DNA from: Polyangium sp. 6x1
GTDB taxonomy: Bacteria > Myxococcota_A > Polyangia > Polyangiales > Polyangiaceae
Reading direction: 5' to 3'
Length of the DNA: 64,000 nt
NCBI RefSeq assembly: GCF_029946515.1
Contig: NZ_JARZHH010000015.1
Span: 122,485-186,484 of the forward strand
Part shown: in pieces, positions 9,901-17,104 of the stretch
Numbering within the stretch: the first letter of the stretch is position 1
Layout: each line of letters opens with the position of its first letter
Translations under genes and position numbers: made by a program
The notes under the pieces: model-generated
The model's input: only the letters and a program-made list of their open reading frames with translations
What the model was told of the DNA's origin: nothing
The model's database searches: none

Positions 9901-10081
9901 ACGCGTCGTCGACCGCCGTATGAAACAGCCGCGCCCCGCCGAGCAGCGGCGCGTCGAGCCCGAGGGACGGCGCTCGTTCGGGCTCGCTCGTCGCGTGCGC
10001 CGGCGCAGGCGCGGGGCGCGTGCAGGCCCCGAGCGCGAGGGCCGCGGCGAGGAGAGACGGTCGGTCGAGTCGTCCCAGCAT
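6902..10081 (-). CDS. Large Asp-box lipoprotein, first of three tandem paralogues
   Basis: The 1059-residue product opens with a lipoprotein signal, LLAAALALGACTRP, followed by a Pro/Ala-rich linker. It contains the cleanest Asp-box of the set, STGDGGATWND near residue 210, a second one, ETIDHGRSFR, near 599, and the Cys pair FCSPLGCVIG with LGWGS. The end has RVCVEALDV and LACKLEP, matching the other two. It begins the ATGA-coupled series; a SnoaL-like gene lies 54 bases upstream on the same strand and may share its transcript. A segment rich in Leu, Pro and Ala near residues 700-750 (PELAQMLPPEVLAQIPKDAL) is missing from the paralogues. The role is unknown. Confidence 0.82.
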   Translation of the reverse strand: MLGRLDRPSLLAAALALGACTRPAPAPAHATSEPERAPSLGLDAPLLGGARLFHTAVDDAFWVSHEADRDRLVSAGVRFELAPETGEVLGAAWDVDLALKSDPLVGSLVVAPHLGGGFVHWSRGRVFRSDTFTGPLRPVTVAGALGIGAVRGARSGLDAVVVFGEAGTAALRKDRDELEAPSEAGLADFAALDGKRAMRVDYLGRLASTGDGGATWNDASGVAGLGSKTFLVQPGALAVDTWMGRFPLGADGRLGPMEGTQHGSSHGRGFEPILPGSRADDRNAWWIWRDTPPIQAAVLGGARTAAGRALAMTPSAVAEVDLARASLLRAVTDFPQPGLMCGAVAGPEAPLVVCGWEMYQDTSSYVMSLRDGAFPPVVERAFSDDGYFVSDDAGALAFVGSCKFTPRLLDPNDPTRMDLGSEIRPATRICVRRGPDDWVEHAIELSPGQEVYGWAPRRDGTAVALVVDPRAEGLPEGKNDTPSVVVQGGVRIVRVPADVSGMVFSRPSFNPYGMYAGGMRGPLGPLVERRFQAREDGSVEGWVVSPNGGEVGGVYAGVVVDPRGRVTTFPTPPRVLGMIVTGDFGVALTRDGDLYETIDHGRSFRAAGRSPLPPAAFGGFCSPLGCVIGPMTRLGWGSTGAAPVVYPAKPFEEPEPKAPLRLTCTPTGKPELVPEAAIVPDKGRLSWQTGLGDVVTLVREVENAPGEEAGIAGIPPELAQMLPPEVLAQIPKDALQAMVKGAQAAQLGNVVPSTAAKTPPRKASGLALRTHSLLMRAPFELSASPLRIDATGADLEDARRVVVTPLLTPKGEIGLLFVTDKHELVATNERVTMLPLFEPRRYATSEGGSGGGLLLGPERALVLGDMRRRMTIEDHGQAPLRPPVFVGQERDTGARRPLTLARRDDGAIGLLLWDGSPPRVVAVAELDPATLSPRPRKPLAPWSTATPADDPRCKKATGFRALVPMEPSAWLGLDTRALPGVTLRASGAALVRWTEERVCVEALDVGAERRPDDGTRSEGNLVVRWEASGGKRRGAMLQAGGLRQELACKLEPAPEERAR

Positions 10082-10135
10082 CGGGAAAGCGCGCCGACGG
10101 TAGCGAAAGCGGCGCCTGGGTCCTAGGGGTTTTTG

Positions 10136-10612
10136 CTACCTCGCCCCGCGCCCGAGCGGCACGTGCGCCTGCGAATACGTGCGCTTCTCGCGCACCTTGC
10201 CCCCCTCGAAATGCAGCACGTCGAGCCCCTGCCAGGCGAAGACCCGCCCATACACCCCGCGGACCACCAGGTTTCGCACCTCGGCGAGCCCCGGCAGCGC
10301 CGCCTGCCCTCCTTCGAGCTCGTGCCGGCAGGTCCACCGCACCATTGCTTTGCCGGCCTCCTCGTCGAGCAGCCGGTCCTCCGTGATGAATGACACCTTG
10401 CCGAATTCTCCACGGAATTGCGGCTCGAATGCAGCGCGGATCCGCGCCTTGCCCCGGTGCTCCTTGCCGTCGTACGTCACGTAGAGCGCGTCCTCCACGA
10501 ATTGCTGCATCACGGCGTCGAGGTCGTTCCGGTTGAACGCGTCGACGAAGTTGTCGACGAGGACGAGCAAATCGTCACGGGAGAGCGCGTGGATCGCCAT
10601 CGGGCGCGGCAT
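10136..10612 (-). CDS. SnoaL-like / NTF2-fold protein
   Basis: A 158-residue protein of the SnoaL/NTF2-like fold: the N-terminal helix runs into FVDAFNRNDLDAVMQQFVED, followed by YVTYDGKEHRGKARIRAAF and later TCRHELEGG and VLHFEGGKVREKRTY. These are typical cone-fold features used by isomerases, hydrolases and binding proteins of varied function, so a specific reaction cannot be given. Two in-frame ATGs exist (10612 and 10600); neither has a strong ribosome site, and the first is used here. It is divergent from the SRAP gene and precedes the Asp-box lipoprotein operon on the same strand. Confidence 0.78.
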   Translation of the reverse strand: MPRPMAIHALSRDDLLVLVDNFVDAFNRNDLDAVMQQFVEDALYVTYDGKEHRGKARIRAAFEPQFRGEFGKVSFITEDRLLDEEAGKAMVRWTCRHELEGGQAALPGLAEVRNLVVRGVYGRVFAWQGLDVLHFEGGKVREKRTYSQAHVPLGRGAR

Positions 10613-10786
10613 CGTCGCCGCCGCTCGTCCCCTTGTCAACACGCGGAAGGGACGCGGAGGGGCTCGCATCCTCCTTCCCACGAGCGCCCCTCGATGTGGT
10701 ACGAACGCCCGCGGCGGGTGCGTCCTCGCCAGACGCGTCCGCCATGTACGCCGGCCGCGTCGCCTCCCGATGTTTCGGATGTTCCC

Positions 10787-11479
10787 ATGTGTGGCCGATA
10801 CACCCTGACCAACGTAGCGCCGAACTTGCTCGGACCGCTCTTCGGGGTCGAGCAGGTTCCGCTCCTTTCGCCGCGCTTCAATGTCTCGCCCACCCAGGAC
10901 GTGCCCATCGTGCGTGTCCTCGCACCCAGCGCGCCCCGCACGATCGAGCTCGCCCGCTGGGGCCTCGTCCCCTCGTGGGCGAAGGACGTCTCGATCGGCG
11001 ATCGCATGATCAACGCCCGGGTCGAGACCGCCGCCGAGAAGCCCGCGTACCGGTCGAGCTTCAAGTCGAAGCGCTGCCTCGTCGTCACCGACGGCTTCTA
11101 CGAGTGGAAGAAGCTCGGCACCGGCAAGAAGCAGCCCTGCCGCATCCACATGCCAGGCGAGACGCCCTTCGCCTTCGCCGGCCTCTGGGCGCGCTGGAAG
11201 AACGCCGAGGGCAGCACGCTCGAGACCTTCACCATCCTGACGGCCGAGGCCCGCGCGGCCGTGGCGGACGTCCACGATCGGATGCCCGTCATCCTCGCCC
11301 CGGATGCCTACGGACCCTGGCTGGATCCTGACGAGCAACGTGCCGATTTCCTGCAGTCGATCGTCGCCGCGCGCGTCGGCGACGACCTCGTCGTGACGCC
11401 CGTCTCCACCCGCGTCAACAACCCCCGCAACGAGGGACCGGAAAACGTGCGTCCCCTTTTCGCGCAGGATTTACCGTGA
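10787..11479 (+). CDS. SRAP (YedK/HMCES) abasic-site DNA crosslink protein
   Basis: This is a full-length SRAP domain protein of 230 residues. The start MCGRYTL places the catalytic Cys at position 2, exposed after Met removal, which fixes the start at 10787 rather than at the earlier TTG. Other key residues are Asn32 in FNVSPTQ, Glu106 in DGFYEW and His163 in DVHDRMPVIL. Family members form a thiazolidine crosslink with abasic sites in single-stranded DNA and so shield them. The ending RVNNPRNEGPE is also typical. The gene stands alone and is divergent from the SnoaL-like gene. Confidence 0.93.
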   Translation: MCGRYTLTNVAPNLLGPLFGVEQVPLLSPRFNVSPTQDVPIVRVLAPSAPRTIELARWGLVPSWAKDVSIGDRMINARVETAAEKPAYRSSFKSKRCLVVTDGFYEWKKLGTGKKQPCRIHMPGETPFAFAGLWARWKNAEGSTLETFTILTAEARAAVADVHDRMPVILAPDAYGPWLDPDEQRADFLQSIVAARVGDDLVVTPVSTRVNNPRNEGPENVRPLFAQDLP

Positions 11480-11701
11480 ACCCGCGGCATGCGAGGGTCG
11501 CGGACATCAGTGCGACGTCCAGGCATCAGCACCCCGCGCACAGGACATACCGCCTCCGCGCGATCTTTGCGCGACACGCGCCGGCTTCGCGCGTCATCTG
11601 CTCAATCGGGGGCTTCCCGACGGCATCCATGCCGTGGCATAAGAATTGTTTAGGTTGGTGGCGAATCCCCTGAACCCCCCGCCCCCCGGAGGAGGTACGT
11701 C

Positions 11702-12649
11702 ATGTCCGCATTCGCCCTCGTCGCCGAACCCGATCCAGCGCTGTCTGCCGCCCAGGTCGCCGTCGTCGACGCCCTCGGTCTCGTCCCGCTCGTCGCGCAG
11801 GACGGAGAGCGCGCCATCTGGCTGCTCCGTCGCTTCGGGACGCCGGCGCTGCTCGTCACGTCGCTCTCGCTCCCAGTCGTCGACGGCTTCGAGGTGCTCG
11901 ACTGGCTGCGCGCGCGCATCAGCGGTCGCGGCGCAAAGGTCATCGTCACCTCGCCGTTCCCCGAGCTCCGCGCCTTCGCCGGCGCACTGCGCGAGCACCT
12001 CGGCATCAGCGCGATCCTGCCCCGAAACGCCTCGCCCGACGCGCTCCGGGCCGTCGCCGAGTCCTTGCTGAAGGGCGAGGAGCTGCCGGCGCCGCACTCG
12101 GAGGCAGCCCTCTCGGCGTCGGTGAACTCCGTCCGATCGATGCAGGAGGCCCCGCGGGATCCGCGTCTCGACTGGTTCGTCCGGTCGGCCGCGGAGGAGC
12201 TCCACGCATCGGTGGCGCTGGCGATCGTGGCCCAGGGGGAGGGCCGCGCGCTCGTGTCGGCGGTGGGGATGGACGCGCGCAGGTGGCCGGTGCTCGGGGG
12301 GATCGGCCGGCACGTGCTCGGGGCGGGAGAGACGCTCGTCGTGGCGGACGCGTTCGCGCACCCGTTCTTCCAAGGCGACGTCTCGGTGATGGAAGGGCTC
12401 GTGCGGGGGTTCGCGGCGGCGCCGGTGCTCGACGCAGCGGGCCGCACGCGGGGCATGCTCTGCGTGATCGAGCCGAAGGCGCGCCTGCGCATCGGACCGG
12501 AGGGCCTCGTTCGCCTCGCCGAGCGGGCGCGGCTCATCGGCACGGCGATCCCCACCCTCGAACCCGGCGTGGGCCGCCTCCTCCGCGCCAGCCGCCGCCG
12601 GATCATCGAAGCGATGCCGGACAGCGCGCCCATCAGCAGCCCGCGATAA
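11702..12649 (+). CDS. Degenerate receiver domain fused to a GAF domain
   Basis: The 315-residue protein starts with a receiver-like fold (residues about 4-125) in which the phospho-acceptor Asp is replaced: the expected D-L-x-L-P site reads S54-L-S-L-P, although the VVDGFEVL after it is kept. It is therefore probably a pseudo-receiver that works without phosphorylation. Residues about 150-300 form a GAF-like domain (DPRLDWFVRSAAEELHASVA, GIGRHVLGAGETLVVAD, FAAAPVLDAAGRTRGMLCV) that could bind a small ligand. There is no output or DNA-binding domain. A strong GGAGGAGG-type ribosome site precedes the ATG. The gene ends just before copy A of the dispersed repeat. Confidence 0.75.
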   Translation: MSAFALVAEPDPALSAAQVAVVDALGLVPLVAQDGERAIWLLRRFGTPALLVTSLSLPVVDGFEVLDWLRARISGRGAKVIVTSPFPELRAFAGALREHLGISAILPRNASPDALRAVAESLLKGEELPAPHSEAALSASVNSVRSMQEAPRDPRLDWFVRSAAEELHASVALAIVAQGEGRALVSAVGMDARRWPVLGGIGRHVLGAGETLVVADAFAHPFFQGDVSVMEGLVRGFAAAPVLDAAGRTRGMLCVIEPKARLRIGPEGLVRLAERARLIGTAIPTLEPGVGRLLRASRRRIIEAMPDSAPISSPR

Positions 12650-12739
12650 AGCAGGAGGCGCCGCGCCGGGGCGCTGCCCCGGGCCCCGCGGGGGCTGTTC
12701 GCCCCTCGACCCGAACCAGGGCCAGCCCTGGACCTCTGG

Positions 12740-12768
12740 GCATCGACTGCGCGAAGCGCAGTCGATGC
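12740..12768. repeat. Stem-loop 1 of repeat copy A
   Basis: A 13-bp perfect stem with a 3-base GAA loop. The inner stem is CTGCGC/GCGCAG, the same core as the four other stem-loops of this repeat family in the window, but the outer arm differs (GCATCGA). It lies in the segment that is present only in copy A. Confidence 0.85.
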
Positions 12769-12825
12769 GGGGAAAGATTTTTGAGCTGTCCGCCCCTCTT
12801 TGCAGGGCCAGCCCTGGACCTCAGG

Positions 12826-12856
12826 GGGAAGAACTGCGCTCCGCGCAGTTCTTCCC
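12826..12856. repeat. Stem-loop 2 of repeat copy A
   Basis: A 14-bp perfect stem (GGGAAGAACTGCGC and its complement) around the 3-base loop TCC. It corresponds to the stem-loop at 21973-22003 in copy B, whose stem is identical; the loop there is GGA on the plus strand, that is TCC when read in the same orientation. Confidence 0.88.
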
Positions 12857-12947
12857 ACAGGCCGCCGCTGGTGCCACGTCGCCCGTTGAACCGTCAGCGT
12901 GGCTGTCTTGGTTGGCAGGGTCGGTTGCGGTCTTGACCTGGCCCGTT

Positions 12948-12976
12948 CGATGAACTGCGCGGAGCGCAGTTCATCG
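12948..12976. repeat. Stem-loop 3 of repeat copy A
   Basis: A 13-bp perfect stem (CGATGAACTGCGC and its complement) around the loop GGA. The corresponding stem in copy B (21806-21834) is identical, but its loop is GAT, or ATC when read in the orientation of copy A. Confidence 0.88.
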
Positions 12977-13210
12977 ACCACGAGTCCAGCGCTTGCGCTG
13001 GTCCGGGTCCCGGGGTGGACAGCCCCGGGTGGGGCCTGGGGCAACGCCCCAGCGAAGCGCTTCCCAGATGACACCAATGCTCAGCCTCGCAGGAGAGAGG
13101 GGCCTCGGGTGAGGTCGAGGCGAGGGCCTCACTCCCAGGAAAACCGTTCGATTCATGCGGCATGCAGGCCGAAGCTGGCCTTCCATCTTGGATTCCGGTA
13201 TCAGTGGCGC

Positions 13211-13792
13211 ATGCCCCCGGTAGGCCCCCCGAGAACCCACTCCAGTGCGGAAGACCACGTCCGCTGGGGTCGGGGGGAGCTACGCATCAAGGTCAGCGAC
13301 GACGTCGTTTACGAGCAGGTCAGCGGGTACCTCGAGAAAGAGGTCGTGAGTAAAATCACGCAGCCCATCGACAAACTGATCGGCCAGGGCGCCAAACCCA
13401 TCATCTTCAACGACTGGTGGGAGCTCAGCGGCTACGATTCCGACGCCCGCCTCAAGCTGACCGATTGGATCTTCTGGATCCGCGGCAAAATCGTGGGCAG
13501 CCACATCCTCGTCCGCTCGAAGATCGTCAGCATGGGCGTCTCGATCGCGAACCTCGCGCTTGGCGGAATGCTCACGGTCTACACCGATCGGCAGGAATTC
13601 ACGCTCGCGTACCATCGTGCCTTGCGGCAGAGCATGAAGCCGCCCCACACGTCGCCGTCCTCGGCGTCGAGCCCTGCCTCGATGTCTTCGCCCTCGTCCA
13701 CCGCGACTCCGCCCTCCTCCTCCTCGCCGACCGGCTCCTCGCCGGGGACCTCGCACGACGAGCCGGTGCGGCCTCCGCGCTCGATCCGCTGA
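13211..13792 (+). CDS. SpoIIAA/STAS-like protein with Ser/Pro-rich tail
   Basis: A 193-residue protein. Residues about 15-135 look like a SpoIIAA/STAS-type alpha-beta domain: ELRIKVSDDVVYEQVSGYL, then IIFNDWWELSGYDSDARLKL, then a helix and VSIANLALGGMLTVYTDRQE, ending in a helix. The last 55 residues are nearly all Ser, Pro and Thr, a flexible tail. Such small STAS-like proteins are common next to signalling genes in myxobacteria; no phosphorylatable Ser was assigned. The ATG at 13211 is chosen because the domain begins there; the open frame continues upstream through repeat copy A without family features. No clear ribosome site was seen. It may belong with the oxygenase gene 114 bases downstream. 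Confidence 0.6.
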   Translation: MPPVGPPRTHSSAEDHVRWGRGELRIKVSDDVVYEQVSGYLEKEVVSKITQPIDKLIGQGAKPIIFNDWWELSGYDSDARLKLTDWIFWIRGKIVGSHILVRSKIVSMGVSIANLALGGMLTVYTDRQEFTLAYHRALRQSMKPPHTSPSSASSPASMSSPSSTATPPSSSSPTGSSPGTSHDEPVRPPRSIR

Positions 13793-13906
13793 GCGTCAGC
13801 GGGCCGGCGCACGTGCGGCGAGGCGTGATGTCAAGGGGCAAGGACCTCCCGGGGGGCTTTCGTCGCGTCCGTCCGACGTGGTAGGAGTCGGGGAGGAGAG
13901 GCGGCC

Positions 13907-15148
13907 ATGAGCACTGACAGCCCCGGGCTGCACCCCGACATCCCTGAAGGCGCGAGCGTCCCGCGCGTGCCTGCCTGGTACGTCGATCGAACGGCTGCGC
14001 GTGAGCGCTTTGGCGAGGCCGTCGACTCGTTCGGGCCCTTCCTCATGCGCGGCGACCCGCCGGCCGACGAGCTCGTCGCCGTGCTGAACGACCTTCGCCC
14101 TGCGCAGGCGAACCGCATGCTCGCGCAAGCGCTCGACGAGGGCATCGCGAGCGTCCGCCGCCCGCCGCGCGCGTTCGTGCAGTTCTTCCGGCAGATCGAC
14201 GAGATCCCGCTCTGGCTCGACTGGGACAAACTCGATCGCGGCGGCCGCGCTGTGCTCCGCACCGGCCCTCTCGGCGCGGTCGTCCTTGCCTGTTACTCGC
14301 TCCCGCTCTCGTATGCCTCGCCGGATGGCTCGAAGCCCCTCACGGCCTCGGGCAGGCTCGTCCAGCGCGCCTCCCGCAGGCTCACCGAGACCGCGCGTTT
14401 CCTCGTCGAGACGTGCCGCCCGGGGGGCCTGCGCCGCGGCGCCGAGGGCTTCAAGATCACGATCCGCGTCCGGCTCATGCATGCCCAGGTGCGCAGGCTC
14501 CTCCTGCAGCGCAAATCGTGGCCTTACGAGCGCTGGGGCCTCCCCGTGAACCAGGCGTACATGGCCGGGACGAACGTGCTCTTCTCGTCGGTCCTCATCG
14601 AGGGCCTCTCGAAGCTCGGCTACGAGGTCCCCGCGGAGGAGCGCGACGACATCGTGCAGCTCTGGCGTTACGGCGGCCTGCTCAGCGGCGTCGATTCGAA
14701 GATCTGCGCGGCCACGGAGGCCGAGGGCTTGCGCCTCATCCGGCTCATCCACGCCGTGATGGATCCGCCGGACGACGACTCGCGCGCGCTCGTGAAGGCG
14801 CTCATGGAGGCGCCGCTCGAGCTCGCGAAGAACCCGGCGCAGCGCGCGGTCGCGCAGCGGCTCGTGGATCTGCTCTACGGTGTGTCGCGGCACCTCGTCG
14901 GCGAGCCGCTCGCGGACGCGCTCGCGTATCCGCGCACGCCGTGGCGCCACGCCGCGCCGATGCTCCGGGGGATGAACATGATGATGAGCTCCTTCCAACG
15001 CCGGGTGCCCGAGAGCCGCGACCCGCTCTATCGGTTCGGGCTCGAAGCTTGGGAGAGGGTCATCGAGAACGGCCTCGCCGGGATCCCGGCGGCGTTCGAT
15101 TTCCGCAAGGCGACCGTGGGGGATGGAGGTCCGACGCATGCTCCGTGA
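13907..15148 (+). CDS. Oxygenase of the MpaB / latex-clearing protein (DUF2236) family
   Basis: The 413-residue product matches the DUF2236 haem oxygenases (fungal MpaB, rubber oxygenases Lcp and RoxC). Visible family marks are LTETARFLVET (the Arg/Thr helix), IRVRLMHAQVRRLL with the presumed axial haem His, and the long all-helical C-terminal half. Known members cleave C=C or C-C bonds of isoprenoid chains or polyprenyl side chains; the substrate here is unknown. No secretion signal is visible, unlike Lcp. A GGGAGGAGAG ribosome site precedes the ATG. The gene overlaps the next one by 11 bases, so the oxygenase and the cNMP-methyltransferase are almost certainly co-expressed. Confidence 0.82.
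   Translation: MSTDSPGLHPDIPEGASVPRVPAWYVDRTAARERFGEAVDSFGPFLMRGDPPADELVAVLNDLRPAQANRMLAQALDEGIASVRRPPRAFVQFFRQIDEIPLWLDWDKLDRGGRAVLRTGPLGAVVLACYSLPLSYASPDGSKPLTASGRLVQRASRRLTETARFLVETCRPGGLRRGAEGFKITIRVRLMHAQVRRLLLQRKSWPYERWGLPVNQAYMAGTNVLFSSVLIEGLSKLGYEVPAEERDDIVQLWRYGGLLSGVDSKICAATEAEGLRLIRLIHAVMDPPDDDSRALVKALMEAPLELAKNPAQRAVAQRLVDLLYGVSRHLVGEPLADALAYPRTPWRHAAPMLRGMNMMMSSFQRRVPESRDPLYRFGLEAWERVIENGLAGIPAAFDFRKATVGDGGPTHAP
15125..15129 (+). promoter_or_regulatory. Ribosome binding site deciding the 15138 start
   Basis: A perfect GGAGG lies inside the end of the oxygenase gene, eight bases before the ATG at 15138. The alternative in-frame ATG at 15123 overlaps this site and has no ribosome site of its own, so 15138 is the better start. 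Confidence 0.75.
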
Positions 15149-16622
15149 CAAGCTGAGTTTCCTGGGGGATCAGGACATCGAGCTCCTGCTCCGATCGAGC
15201 CAGAGGCGGCACGTCGTGCGCGGCGAGACGATCGTCCGGGAGGGCCAGAGCCCCGAGGCCATCTTCCTCGTGCAAGAGGGCTTCATCTCGGTCCGCGCGG
15301 GCGGCGTCACCGTCGGCTACTTCGGCCCGGGCCAGATCCTCGGCGAGATCTCCTTCCTCGAACGACGCAGCGCGAGCGCCACCGTCGTCGCCGAGGGCGA
15401 CGCCGTCCTGAACCGCATCGACAACGCCGACCTCGAGGCGCTCCTCTCCGCGCACCCCGACCTCGCGGCCCGCTTCTACCGCTCGCTCGCGGTGAGTTTG
15501 TCCCGACGCGTGCGCGCCTTGAGCGGCAGCCTCACGAAGATCCGCGGCCAGCGCTCGCACAAGGCGCGCTACGGCCAGCTCTCGGCGCGGCACGTCCCTT
15601 CGAGCCTGATCGAGGGCCTCACGAGCGTCTTGCGCGAGGTCCAGCGCGTCGAGGAGTCGCTCGCGGCGCGCAGGACGACCGTGGACGCGGCGGCGCGCGT
15701 GGTCGCGTCTGCGTGTGATCGCGTCGTCGCCTTGCTCGAAGAGCACACCACGGAGAAAGCGCTGCTCGCGATCAGCGTCGACGACCTCCTCACGTTCCGC
15801 GACATCAGCCGCCTGCGCGAAGGCGTCGGCAGCTTCGTCTTCCGCATCTGCTTCGCGTTGCTCATGTCGAGCGCGACGATCGCGCGTGTCTACGACAAAC
15901 CCGGCGGCGTGGCCGAGGACGACGGGACGCGCCGCGCGGTCGCCGACGCGGACGCCGAGGGCGACGGCCTCATCGGCCCGCTCGTCGACCGTTGGTTCCT
16001 CGATCGCCCTGTCTGCCGTGCGCGCCGCGAGAGCCGCAAGGCGATGGTCGCCGAGGTCGTCCGTCGCGCGACCGCGCACGCGGGTTCGGGCCCGTTCCTG
16101 GTCACGAGCATCGCGAGCGGCGGCGGCGACGAGCTGCTCGACGCGATGGACGAGGCGGGCGAGGGCGCGATCGCGGCGACGTGCATCGACCCGGATCCGG
16201 ACGCGCTGCGCCGGGGCAACCACCAGGCCTCGGAGGCGGGCCATGCCTCGTCGATGACGTTCCTCTGCGCGGAGCCTTTGAGCCTCTCGGGCTCGGGCTC
16301 GGAGATCTTCCTTGGACCGCAGCACATGGTCTACGCGCTCTGCTTCTTCGATTACCTCTCGGACGACGACGCGGTGGCGCTGCTCGACTGGATCTGGGGC
16401 CACCTCGCGCCTTCGGGGACCGTGGTGTGGACGGCGCTCGGCCCGGACCTCACGGATCTGCCGATGATGGAGCACCTGCTCGAATGGGCTGTCGTCCCGC
16501 GCGACGCCCCGGCGATCCGGGCGCTCGTCTCGCGCACGCGCTTTGGCCGTGCCGTCGAGGTCCAGACGCTCGAAGGCTCATCGCTCCACATGGTCACGTG
16601 CACGCGGGAGTCCGGCCCGTGA
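15138..16622 (+). CDS. cNMP-binding domain fused to a PhcB-like SAM methyltransferase
   Basis: A 494-residue two-part protein. Residues about 15-125 are a cyclic-nucleotide-binding (Crp/PKA-type) domain: GETIVREGQSPEAIFLVQEG and GQILGEISFLERRSASATV, the phosphate-binding cassette. Residues about 300-490 are a class I methyltransferase: FLVTSIASGGGDELLD (motif I), TCIDPDPDAL, then MVYALCFFDYLSDDDAV and HLLEWAVVPRDA. The FDYL-and-EW pattern resembles PhcB-type enzymes annotated for 3-hydroxypalmitate methyl ester synthesis in Ralstonia. A ligand-gated methyl transfer to a fatty acid or similar signal is an inference. There is no DNA-binding domain, so it is not a Crp regulator. It overlaps both neighbours. 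Confidence 0.75.
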   Translation: MLRDKLSFLGDQDIELLLRSSQRRHVVRGETIVREGQSPEAIFLVQEGFISVRAGGVTVGYFGPGQILGEISFLERRSASATVVAEGDAVLNRIDNADLEALLSAHPDLAARFYRSLAVSLSRRVRALSGSLTKIRGQRSHKARYGQLSARHVPSSLIEGLTSVLREVQRVEESLAARRTTVDAAARVVASACDRVVALLEEHTTEKALLAISVDDLLTFRDISRLREGVGSFVFRICFALLMSSATIARVYDKPGGVAEDDGTRRAVADADAEGDGLIGPLVDRWFLDRPVCRARRESRKAMVAEVVRRATAHAGSGPFLVTSIASGGGDELLDAMDEAGEGAIAATCIDPDPDALRRGNHQASEAGHASSMTFLCAEPLSLSGSGSEIFLGPQHMVYALCFFDYLSDDDAVALLDWIWGHLAPSGTVVWTALGPDLTDLPMMEHLLEWAVVPRDAPAIRALVSRTRFGRAVEVQTLEGSSLHMVTCTRESGP

Positions 16623-17071
16623 CGATTGTCCCTTCGAGTCGCGTCGGGCCCAGGGAGGTCTACCGCAGCCCGTACATGGTCCTGCGGCACGACGTGACGC
16701 GGAGGCTCGTGATCGCGACACGGACGAGCGTCCCTTATCCCAGCATCGATACGCTGCGGGAGACGTTCGTCGAAATGGAAACGGCGATCGGGTACGTCTC
16801 GCGCCCGCGGACGATGATGCTCATCGACGCGCGCCCGGCGCCGCCGCGAAACGACCCTGATTTCGAGGCGGAGTTCGGTCGATTGCGGAAGTACTTTTTG
16901 AGGGACTTCCAGAAGATCGCGACGCTGGTGCAGACGGCGGTGGGGATCCTGCAGGTGACGCGGCAGGTGCGCACGGACGAGCGGCCCGTGGGTGTGTTCA
17001 CGGACCCGAGCGAGGCGCTCGCGTACCTCGGGGTGACGATGGAGCCGGAGCGGGTTGAGGTTCGGCTGTAA
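16619..17071 (+). CDS. SpoIIAA/STAS-like small protein
   Basis: A 150-residue protein starting at a GTG that overlaps the methyltransferase stop (GTGA), with GGGAG eight bases before it. The sequence YMVLRHDVTRRLVIATRTSVPYP, a helix, then PRTMMLIDARPAPPRNDPDFE and QVTRQVRTDERPVGVFTDPSEALAYLG fits the SpoIIAA-like fold, in which DARxAPxRND is a recurring block in myxobacterial members. It is probably the regulatory partner of the upstream oxygenase/methyltransferase pair. It ends in MEPERVEVRL; a degraded second copy of this ending occurs at 19722-19751. An internal ATG at MVLRHDV is a less likely start. Confidence 0.68.
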   Translation: MTIVPSSRVGPREVYRSPYMVLRHDVTRRLVIATRTSVPYPSIDTLRETFVEMETAIGYVSRPRTMMLIDARPAPPRNDPDFEAEFGRLRKYFLRDFQKIATLVQTAVGILQVTRQVRTDERPVGVFTDPSEALAYLGVTMEPERVEVRL

Positions 17072-17104
17072 GGGGCGTCCTTTGTCCATGAGAGAGGCTT
17101 CTCG

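Larger units (their letters stand above)
12665..13071 (+). repeat. Dispersed intergenic repeat, copy A
   Basis: A block of about 407 bp fills most of the gene-free stretch 12650-13210. Its reverse complement, with changes, occurs at 21711-22078. Shared landmarks in order are a GC-rich inverted repeat around GGGGCGCTGCCCC, GCCCCTCGACCCG, AGGGCCAGCCCTGGACC, a stem-loop, CTGTCTTGGTTGGCAG, CTTGACCTGGCCCGTTCGATG, a second stem-loop, CCACGAGTCCAGCGCTTGCG and AGCGAAGCGC. Copy A has about 75 extra bases (12737-12822) carrying one more stem-loop and a second AGGGCCAGCCCTGGACC. No convincing protein is coded. Confidence 0.85.

Noticed and set aside
8018..10126. A plus-strand open frame of 702 codons
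   Set aside because: Antisense to the first Asp-box lipoprotein and extremely rich in Arg, His and Pro; a compositional artefact.
12899..13210. N-terminal extension of the SpoIIAA-like protein
   Set aside because: The frame is open through repeat copy A, and the same peptide appears from repeat copy B, so it is translated repeat, not protein.
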